DNA of 64,000 nt from Arbacia lixula. Taxonomy: Eukaryota > Echinodermata > Echinoidea > Arbacioida > Arbaciidae. Under the pieces are notes generated by a model. The model had not been told where the DNA came from. It made no database searches and worked only from the letters and a program-made list of their open reading frames with translations. The translations under genes and the position numbers were made by a program. Location of the stretch: positions 6,849,723 to 6,913,722 of the forward strand of contig OZ022589.1 in assembly GCA_963669155.1 (NCBI GenBank), read 5' to 3'. Below are positions 56,501 to 64,000 of this stretch, in pieces; positions within the stretch are counted from its first letter, which is position 1; the number at the start of each line of letters is the position of its first letter.

Positions 56501-57976
56501 TTCAAGCGAGTGGTGCGTTTACATACACATCAACTTTTTTATGCTGGAGTTGTGGAGACATGTTGAATATTCAAGCAAATGCTGTAATAAAAATGATAAT
56601 GATAATGCTGTGCTACATGTAGTTTGAAATACCACACAAGATGGACACATTGATGTATATTATTTGTTACAGAATTTTGTTCATGTGTTTCCTAGGCAGG
56701 TAAAAAGGCCTGCAAATCCATTGACCATTTTTGTTATGTTTGCAAAATTTATTTGCATTGTTTAAACAATGCGTTACTAACAGTAACCCTAAAGCTTGTT
56801 TGAGGTTTGTTCTGAGTAGCAACAACTAATAGATTCAGAGTGCATTCTATCCATTGAAACTGATATCACTACAATAGAGGTGAATGTAATAATGTGTCAC
56901 TAGGCAGTTCGAGACAAAATTGTGAATTTGTAACAAAAATGGCTCATTGCAGTATGTAAAGAAAGTGTGTTTAGTTTGTTTGTTAAATGAATAAAGAATG
57001 GAATTGAATTCAAATTGAAACACAGTTTGTAAAGTGGTTGAAAATGATAATGTGTCATCAATTTTAGTGTTGCAAATCAAGTACATTTTTCCACCTTTAT
57101 CATATCCTTTTCAGTATAGCACTTGGAAGTGCCCCCAGGTCTTCAATCCAAACAAACAACATATTAAACATTTAGATTCACACCCACCTATTTAACTCAA
57201 TCTACATGACTTTAAAATTTAAAGGGTTAGTTCACCCTGAAGTTAAGTTGGTTTCAGTAGAAATATGAAAGAAAAACATTAGTGAATATTTGACAAAAAT
57301 CCGGCAAAGCTAGGATAAGAAAGTTATGCTCTTTTGAAATTTCAATTTTGTGATGTCACGTGTGAGTTGCTCTCCCATTTGTTAATGTGCTATATGATTG
57401 CTTAAATTGCTCTTTTTATGTTTTTGATGGAGGGATATAATTTTTTCAGAGAGATATTTGTGCAAAAACATGATTTAAATGATGTATCAAATGCACAGGT
57501 AAAATGGAAATTTTGAAAAAATAATTGTACACAACATATAGGAGAGCACCTCACATGTGATGCAACAAAATCAAAACTGTTACAAATAATAATTTTCTTA
57601 TCCTTTGAAGGATTTTCATCAAAACGTCCCTTATATGTTTCTGTCATGTTATTGCTTTTATTGAAACCATCTTTATATCATGGTGAACTATCCCTTTCAG
57701 GCCATGTGCATGTGTCTATGTAATCATGGAAGTGCCTTTCTTTGTGCTTTATCAATCATGCCCCCTTTTATACACATCCAATGGATCATTAATTTTTATG
57801 CTCACTACAGAGTAAAAAACATCCTCATCCAGTCCAACGCCCTCCTAGAAGCCTTTGGCAATGCCAAGACCAACCGCAATGACAACTCCAGCCGATTTGG
57901 CAAGTACATGGACATCAATTTTGACTTCAAGGGAGATCCCATCGGAGGGCACATCAACAACTACCTGCTGGAAAAG
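53317..57976 (+). CDS. MYO1D: Class I myosin motor domain, Myo1D-like (three exons, partial)
   Basis: Three consecutive coding exons (53317-53525, 55525-55618, 57811-57976) join in frame to ~156 residues of a myosin head. They cover roughly residues 30-190 of a ~1000-residue protein. Seen in order: [39 protein letters not shown]; the P-loop GESGSGKT, split by an intron after its first Gly; then switch I within [15 protein letters not shown]; and [17 protein letters not shown]. The sequence around switch I to LLEK is of the form found in vertebrate Myo1D and its close relative Myo1G, hence the symbol. The family is an actin motor that links membrane to actin; Myo1D and fly Myo31DF control left-right chirality. 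The P-loop has Ser where GESGAGKT has Ala. The first exon and the exons after LLEK were not found; both flanking introns must be long. No break in the three exons. Confidence 0.92.
54179..54720. repeat. ~190-bp tandem repeat, three copies (in myosin intron)
   Basis: GACAAATTGACTTG...GGATAAATTATTAGCCCAGG and TACATTTGGAGTATACAAGT recur with unit starts near 54183, 54373 and 54562. Confidence 0.93.
54869..54944 (+). mobile_element. MITE family E end fragment
   Basis: TATTTCGTGACCTGGCTAG...AGCTAATGAAGACGCACCT matches one end of 49324-49795. Confidence 0.8.
55525..55618 (+). CDS. MYO1D: Myo1D-like exon B (P-loop)
   Basis: Acceptor TGATTAG|GTGAG; donor GAAAG|GTGAAT. It encodes the [19 protein letters not shown] part and on to SEIE, ending with AG of an Arg codon completed in the next exon. 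Confidence 0.93.
55676..56087 (+). mobile_element. MITE family B, full copy (in myosin intron)
   Basis: It starts TTAAAGACAGGGTGTCC and ends GGGACACCCTATCTTTAA, a 17-18-bp inverted end with one mismatch. The ~410-bp interior is non-coding and shared with 44768-45733 and 46631-47095. Confidence 0.9.
56930..57020 (+). repeat. LINE-like 3' tail (tentative)
   Basis: GTTAAATGAATAAAGAATGG followed by GAATTGAATTCAAATTGAA-type short repeats looks like a LINE poly(A)/microsatellite tail. No reverse transcriptase frame lies next to it. Confidence 0.35.
57221..57697. mobile_element. MITE family A, copy 5 (in myosin intron)
   Basis: AAAGGGTTAGTTCACCCTGA at the left, TGGTGAACTATCCCTTT at the right. It ends 114 bp before exon C. 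Confidence 0.9.
57811..57976 (+). CDS. MYO1D: Myo1D-like exon C (switch I)
   Basis: Acceptor CACTACAG|AGTAAAA; donor GAAAAG|GTAATG, phase 0 at the end. It encodes [34 protein letters not shown] and [11 protein letters not shown]. Confidence 0.94.
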
Positions 57977-58134
57977 GTAATGGCTTTAACTTGTTCTCTA
58001 CCACTTGTACATTTTGGAACTGAATAGCTAAGAAAGAGTCGATTCTTTGTTACACTTTAGGACACCACCAAGGCCTGTATTCGAATTAACAATTTTCAAC
58101 TTTTTTGTCCTTCTTACTCTTTTCTTTTTGTCTT

Positions 58135-58269
58135 TCTTTCTCCCCCTAGTGCTATCTCATCTCTCCCTTCATCCCTCCTCCACCCCACCTCTTGCTCTCT
58201 CCCTTCCTTCATCCTTCACTCTCACTCCCACTCTGTCTCTCTCTTTAATCCTCCTACATCCCTCATCTC

Positions 58270-58332
<63 letters not shown>

Positions 58333-58410
58333 ATCTATCTCTCTCCCTCCCCCCTCTCTCTCTCTATCTCTCTCTCTCCCTCACTCTCCCTCTCTCTATC
58401 TCTCTCTCTC

Positions 58411-58452
<42 letters not shown>

Positions 58453-58690
58453 TATCCTACTATATCTCTCTCTCTTTCTCTATCCTTCTCTCTCTCCCCC
58501 GGCCTCTCTCTTTCTCCCTCTCTCTCCCTCTCTCTCTCTCTCTCCATCTCTCTCCCTCTCTCTCCCTCTCTCTCCCTCTCTCTCCCTCTCTCCCTCTCTC
58601 CCTCTCTCTCTCCCTCTTTCTCCCTCTCTCTCCCTCTCTCTCCCTTTCTCGCCATCTCTCCCCTTCCCTCCCTCTCTCCCTTTCTCAAAT
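58135..58690. repeat. Long CT-rich tract
   Basis: More than 500 bp of pyrimidine-rich (CT)n, CCCT and C-run sequence in the probable next myosin intron. The Leu/Ser-rich frame is an artefact. Confidence 0.95.
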
Positions 58691-59867
58691 TTTGGTTTTC
58701 ATTGAAACCTCTCTGTAGAAATATGGTGGCAGCCTCCTGTCCTAATTCACCACCTGTAACATGATCAAAATACAAATATGAACATTTGGTTGCCATAGAA
58801 ACTTTGCATTGCCTCCCTGAATAAATATACTGCCATATTACCATAAGGGCATCAGTATATTACTCATCATATCATGACATCAATGAATTAGACTGTTTTT
58901 ATTTTTCCTTTGAGTCACACTGCATAGATTAATTTGAGAACGAAATGTATCCAGTACTCATATGGGCTTATTTTGCATATAATGGGATGCAATTGTCACT
59001 TCAGGTATTAAATTGCTGTTCATCACTGGTGATAAAACCGAAGTCCCTTGTATTTGAAGAGAGTCCTATAAATGTCAATCAGTTTGGTTTGCTGCTACTT
59101 AGAATTTATCAACAGGGTTCATCTTCCACTTCAACTAGGCAAGAAATGAGTATTTATGGGGGAGAAAACTCTCTCATGACCACTGGCATGAAAATATGTT
59201 GTAGGCTAATTGGATTTTCAAGGCCTGGTAATGTAAGGGTTAATGTATGCTATCATGAAACACACCCTGAACTGAATATTGCATGTATACCCTATATTCA
59301 GGGATGTGTTATGGAAGGATATGAAACAACTTTCTTTCTTTGAACCCATGCGTGCCACCACTGAAAAATTATGTGGTCTCAGCATGTGCTTTTCAGGTGT
59401 TTTAACAATTGCGAATAGGATTGCATACCAACGGTTTCTCAGAGAGAACAAAAGAAATGTAGAGTCTTATTTCACTTGTCCAGTTCTGTTGGATTACATC
59501 AATACTCTTGTGAGGAAAAGAGATCAGCGAACAAAAATTAACATTTTTTTCTAGTGAAGTATCTCAGCTGCACGCAAATGCACACAAACTCTGTTAATGG
59601 AAATAAACAGCTTAAGATATGATTTTGATAATGATTGAATCTCACATTTGTGGAAATCTGTAGAAAGTGCAGAAATTTGTTAATTGTGTTAGTAAGAATA
59701 TTATCTTATATCTCCGTTCGTGCAATTATTTAGAAGAAAACCGAGTACAGGATCCTTAGTGGTGTTGTCCTTAACTTTCTTGAAAATTGCAAAATAATGT
59801 GATAAGAAACACAGCTTCGAGAGACAAAATAGGGAATTAAAGATATTGCTTTCCAGGTTAACTAAGG
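58691..59867. other. Probable myosin intron; family I copy
   Basis: No exon seen. Dispersed repeat family I has a copy at about 59168-59242 (CTCTCATGACCACTGGCATG ... TCAAGGCCTGGTAATGTAAG). Frames near 59279 are unsupported. Confidence 0.45.
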
Positions 59868-59990
59868 CTAAATGTCGGTGGCGCGCATGGGACATCAAAG
59901 CATTGTAGTGATTGTGGAATGCTTTTGACATTCATTAGCATGCTTATAGTACCCATACAGATGTTTGAATATATATTATGCTCAAGTTGT
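59868..59990 (+). repeat. Dispersed repeat family J, copy 3
   Basis: AATGTCGGTG, GGGACATCAAAGCATTGTAG, TTTTGACATTCATTAGCATG and CCCATACAGATGTTTGAATA, as in 15585-15702. Confidence 0.7.
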
Positions 59991-60519
59991 CCCTCCTTCC
60001 TAACACATCCCTGCCCTATTGAAGGCCTCTAGATATTCACAGGGACACATTTTGGTATTATGGGGTCTAGAAGCATCCCAATGTAAAGATACTGGTGATG
60101 AGACACAATGTCATAAAAGGGAAAAGCAGAGTTAATCATTGCATCACAATTCACCCTACTCCTTTTAATAGAAAAAGCATAGTGACAGTATTTGTTCAAG
60201 GTTGTACATGTTCGCATTGGGTGTGGCTCCCAACTATACACAGTTACACACAACCTTCTTTGATGTTCTGTTGAAGGAACAAAAGTGGAGGATATTGCAA
60301 GGAATTATGTAGTCAAAGGAAGCACAAATATAATAGCTTTACCCAGTGCTCTTTAGTCACATTTATGTCATACAGTGATAGGACATGGTTTGATTTCAGA
60401 ATTGCTTTCAAAAAGCTGGGGTAAACTTCAATATATTTTGTGAAACATACACAGGAATGCAGTAAGCACATGGTACTAAGCCATCAGATAATATTTAGTA
60501 TATCAGAAGTTCAATTAGG

Positions 60520-60570
60520 GACTCATAATTAATCTCTTAATCATGTCACTAATCCTCCATAATCTTTTTG
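60520..60570. promoter_or_regulatory. Cluster of TAATC(C/T/A) homeodomain-type cores
   Basis: TTAATCT, TTAATCA, CTAATCC and ATAATCT occur within ~40 bp (60529-60565), next to a CAATTAG. TAATC(C/T) is the core of Otx/Gsc-type (K50) homeodomains. Site density only; activity is inference. Confidence 0.3.
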
Positions 60571-60801
60571 TGGTAACTGCATGTGATGGCATTTGAGAAT
60601 GTTCATCTTGCAGAAAAGATTGCGCAGTCCAAAGGTTAAATAATGTTACCCTTTTGGACACAAATCAGGAAGTTTACTCTCCTAGTCACGTATTAACAAA
60701 TTGAGCGCTCAACATGTTGTGACACAGTGTTGTGTGTGTGTTCTTAGTGCAAGATTTTAGATACATTTTTATGAGATTTTTGAATGAAGGTCTGTACTTA
60801 C

Positions 60802-61027
60802 ACAACAGCTCAAAGGAATTGGCAAAGGGAAAGGGAAAGGGAAGAAAGGGAAGGACCCACAATTTTAAACCGCGGTATATTTTTTCCAGTTTAGCGTGAA
60901 ACGTGACCTTTTTAGGCTAAAGCATTGTGTTTCATGCTGAACTGGACAAAATATACCGCGGTTTAAAACTGCGGCTCCTTCGCTTTCTTCCCTTTCCCTT
61001 TCCCCATGCCAATTCCTTTGAGCTGTA
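60802..61027. mobile_element. Palindromic MITE family D, copy 3
   Basis: Same ends, purine block and TATTTT(T/G)(T/C)CCAG core as the other two copies; slightly more diverged in the left arm. Confidence 0.94.
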
Positions 61028-62119
61028 GTGTATATCAGAACATTGCTGTGGGATGGAAAAAGGTTGAAAACATCTCAAATTGTCATTGATCTACATGAGG
61101 GCTGGTCCAGAAGTACATTGCTTGCAATATGATACTGAACATATATCTGGTTCCTGGAGATACTTATGAGAATCAATCAGCAATCCTTAATCACCTTTAA
61201 TTGACTTTATAGGCGCAGTGATTAAGTCAATATAAGCCAACACCAGTCACATGGTAGATAATTGCCTTTAGCTCAGGGATAAGGGTATTATGGACCATCA
61301 GGGTATATTTCTGTAAAAGGACTCCACATTTCCCTAAAATATATTTTTGAGGGAAGTTCCACTTCAGTATCTCATTTTTTAACCTTTTACCCAAAGTGCA
61401 TTGTACCACATACACGCTCTCATATGGAGATGTAGGTGAGGGGGTGGGGGTGAGGTGAAGGGGGGGGGGGATGGCTCTACACGCTGAGAAACAAAACATG
61501 GTAGATGATTGAATGACAGGATTAAATGATTGAGTCAAATAGAAAGGGAATCAGAGAATGATGAGATGGGGGAAAGAAGAGGGAAAAGGACATAAATACA
61601 TGATGAATGGAAGAAATTAACCCGTTGATCATAATTAGATTTTTTCGGGCTTTGTGAACCCTGGCCCAGTTAAGATGTCAAAATTTGACATGAAACTGCA
61701 GTACTCAATGCAATGTGGCCTAATTGCACCCTATCAGCCTATCAGGACTTTGAAGTTTTTTCTTTCATAGCCCGTTATCTATTGTCTGTGCACCAGATTA
61801 TGCAGTCGGGTTACTCAGTATCTGAATGGAGAAAAAACAGCCCATAAATATGCGGTTTCAGAAACGAATGAGTAGTACTGTATGCACATTATACGTGTAT
61901 TTTTGTAAAATGAGGATGAGAATAAAACCAATAATGATGTCAGTAATGTCAGTCTACATGTATTGGATGAAATTATTTTCATGTTTAATTATCCAATCCA
62001 ATGAACACATTATTATGAGCAACATTGATAATGATGCTGAAAATCCTAGCACTAAATGATCAGAATGTTGTTAATAGCCATGATATTAACATCAGTAATG
62101 ATAATGATAATGTTGTCCT
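61028..62119. other. Probable intron or intergenic DNA, no gene seen
   Basis: A G tract lies at about 61460-61470. No coding exon with splice sites and a known domain was found. Confidence 0.4.
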
Positions 62120-62271
62120 GAGCCATGTTGCATATGTTTCAATTATTTTAACTTACCATCAATGGTAACTTCCATGGCAACAGGTGCAATAAGCAGAGCT
62201 CATTAGGTATTTCCATGGTAGTTACCATTAATGGTAAGTTACGCTAATTGAAAACTAGATTGAACATGGCC
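62120..62271. mobile_element. Foldback element family F, copy 2
   Basis: Arms GCCATGTTGCATATG...ACTTACCATCAATGGTAACT and the complement through ACCATTAATGGTAAGTTACG...GAACATGGC. Copy 1 is in intron 1 of the four-span protein gene (18353-18508). Confidence 0.8.
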
Positions 62272-62465
62272 CAGATTATTACAATGATAATATGACTGAT
62301 GATATTACCTAGTAACGGTTGTAACTCATATTGCAGCAACAAGCATGGACGCTACGGTATATCTCAATTTAACAACATATTCACTGCAGCAGTCAAGATC
62401 TTCCCATACTCCGACCTCGTTGTATCCCATACACTGATGTGGTCACTCACTTACAACCTAAATTA

Positions 62466-62838
62466 TTAAAGGGCATATACTGTACTGGGAAGGCAAAAAG
62501 GCCTTCAAAATGTAATTGTTAGCAATCTTCTTGCCAATGGTCTTAAATTCATGTATTGTCTATTTTACAGGCTTGCTGAAAGTTATCTGCCCTCAAATGA
62601 TCCACATATGGAGTAATTAATGATTAATGATTAAATCCTCAAAATGTTCGGCCCGAACATTTCAAGGATTTGTGATTTAATCACTTATTACTCCAAATGT
62701 GGATCATTTGTGGGCAAGTAACTTTCAGCAAGTTTCTAAAATGGACAATACATGAATTTAAGACCATTGGCAAGAAGATTGCTCGCGATCACCTTTTGAA
62801 GGCCTTTTTGTCTTCCCAGTACAGTATACTCCCTTTAA
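62466..62838. mobile_element. Near-complete 373-bp palindrome (MITE family G)
   Basis: TTAAAGGGCATATACTGTAC at the left meets GTACAGTATACTCCCTTTAA at the right. The arms pair almost throughout, turning at about 62650 (TTCGGCCCGAACAT). Nothing coding. Confidence 0.95.
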
Positions 62839-62939
62839 TCTTCGAAAACCTTTTATGGGTCATGGGTAAAAAATAAATCCAGTCTGTTTTCACTGTCTAA
62901 TATTTTTTCCTGAGTCCTAGGCTGGGAGGAAAAAAGTTC

Positions 62940-63060
62940 CCATTAATGAAATTGGGGAAGATGGCACCCGTATCCAGGCATTAATGGCAAGCACTTAATG
63001 CACAATTACATTAAACGCTTTTTCCACTGCATCAATGACAGGAAAAGATTAATGGATGAG
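62940..63060. promoter_or_regulatory. Cluster of ATTA/TAAT cores
   Basis: CATTAATG (twice), CTTAATG, AATTACATTAAA and GATTAATGG lie within ~120 bp of non-repetitive sequence between two transposons. It looks like a homeodomain-site cluster; this is inference from composition. Confidence 0.3.
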
Positions 63061-63130
63061 TTGGAAGAATTCAGTGTTACTGGAAAGCAGTGTAACCAAA
63101 TTATACAGCATACCAGGAAGAGGGAAATAT

Positions 63131-63638
63131 AGGTGCGTCTGCATTAGCCAGATCAGACGAAATAGCGAGCTATTTTGCTGATCCGGGGAACTAGCCTGAA
63201 GTTGAGTTCGCGTCTTCATTAGCTCGAAACTCGGGATACGTAAGCTCGAGCTCGGGTTGCATTAATTATCCCGAGTTTTGCAGTTGTGCGACGGGAATAG
63301 GCCATGACCGCATGGTTTTGGTCGTGAGCTCGCATTCACGCACGTGTAAAAACCTATTAAGTAAACAATACCTCGTGGGCGCTGATGCATGCCGGGATCG
63401 AGAAATTTTCAGGCTAATGAAGACGCTCCGAGCTAGCTCGGGCTAGTTCTCGAACTAGCTCGAGCTAGCTCCATCTAGCCCAAGATTTCTTGGGAAATTT
63501 TCTTGACCAAATAGCGAGCTATTTTGCCTGATCTGGCTAATGAAGACGCAAATAGCTAGCTATTTCGTGATCTGGCTAGCTAACCCGATCAGAACAAGCT
63601 CGCTATTTTGCCCAGCTCGAGCTGATGAAGACGCCCCT
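63131..63638 (-). mobile_element. MITE family E, copy 2
   Basis: Inverted relative to 49324-49795 and collinear with it. Ends AGGTGCGTCTGCATTAGCC and GATGAAGACGCCCCTT. It contains additional AGCTAGCTCG repeats near 63430-63470. Confidence 0.93.
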
Positions 63639-64000
63639 TAAATGTCATGCTCTGGTGACATGTTCACCGACATATTGGTTACAAGAATTTGGAATCCCGG
63701 AGTTGCATGGTTACACTCCTGTCAATGTACTCGGGGCTTAACGAGTCAAAGTTTGCTTTGTGTTAAATCTACAGTGACTTAGTGTTTTCATTTCCTCGGG
63801 TAGGATTTTTCAAGGGAAATGATCAAATGGTTTAGTTGTGACATTCTCACTGTCATAAAAAAGAAAGAAAAGCACTTAGAGTTTCCTGTATTTTTTCTTG
63901 GTTTCCTTCTCTCTTGAGAGGAGGCCAAATTTCCTTCCATGACGTAAACATGAAGTACATGTACATTTTGGGTCAAATTAGTCGGTAGGCTCAAAGCTGT

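Noticed and set aside
62335-62470. Possible exon after TATTGCAG (frame starting NKHGRYGISQF)
   Set aside because: It does not match the expected next myosin segment, no donor fits, and the frame stops at the start of the family G palindrome.
1-64000. tRNA, rRNA and snRNA genes
   Set aside because: No convincing B-box (GGTTCGAATCC-like), cloverleaf or rRNA core was seen by eye on either strand; a dedicated scan such as tRNAscan-SE would decide.

Overview
This is animal genomic DNA, most likely from an echinoderm and probably a sea urchin. The coding islands have spliced structure with GT-AG introns. Non-coding DNA is AT-rich and full of (GA)n/(CT)n, (TG)n and triplet microsatellites, many short inverted-repeat transposons, and one long foldback element whose architecture matches the sea-urchin 'TU' elements. 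One 200-N assembly gap lies at 33415-33614. The species assignment is inference; no species-diagnostic gene is present.

Layout. 1-4413: repeats only (a ~660-bp foldback element and TG/GA microsatellites). 4414-5847: an intact single-exon class A GPCR on the + strand. 6-17 kb: a dead LINE reverse-transcriptase copy on the - strand, two related LTR ends facing each other, small inverted-repeat elements, and GAA and ACT triplet arrays. 17948-24002: a complete six-exon + strand gene for a 336-residue four-span membrane protein that resembles the MS4A/CD20-like superfamily; every intron is phase 0. 25.4-29.6 kb: a 180-bp foldback element directly abutting a ~4.0-kb TU-like foldback transposon. 30-37.5 kb: simple repeats, the gap, and a local ~0.4-kb segmental duplication. 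37562-39488: a transposon-like unit carrying a (CGTCCGT)n tract and 11 exact-length 157-bp tandem units, each with closely spaced AGGTCA nuclear-receptor half-sites. 40-53 kb: dense non-autonomous transposons. 53317-57976: three consecutive + strand exons of a class I myosin that closely resembles Myo1D; its first and later exons were not found here. 58-64 kb: probable myosin intron with further foldback elements and two clusters of homeodomain-type core sites.

The three genes are all on the + strand but show no sign of acting together: a receptor, a tetraspanning membrane protein and a membrane-linked actin motor. Most of the interest lies in the mobile elements. At least ten non-autonomous families recur within 64 kb, several as inverted pairs, and several start with TTAAAG. 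Coding exons were located by reading splice sites and phase by eye. Family names rest on motif recognition, not on database searches.
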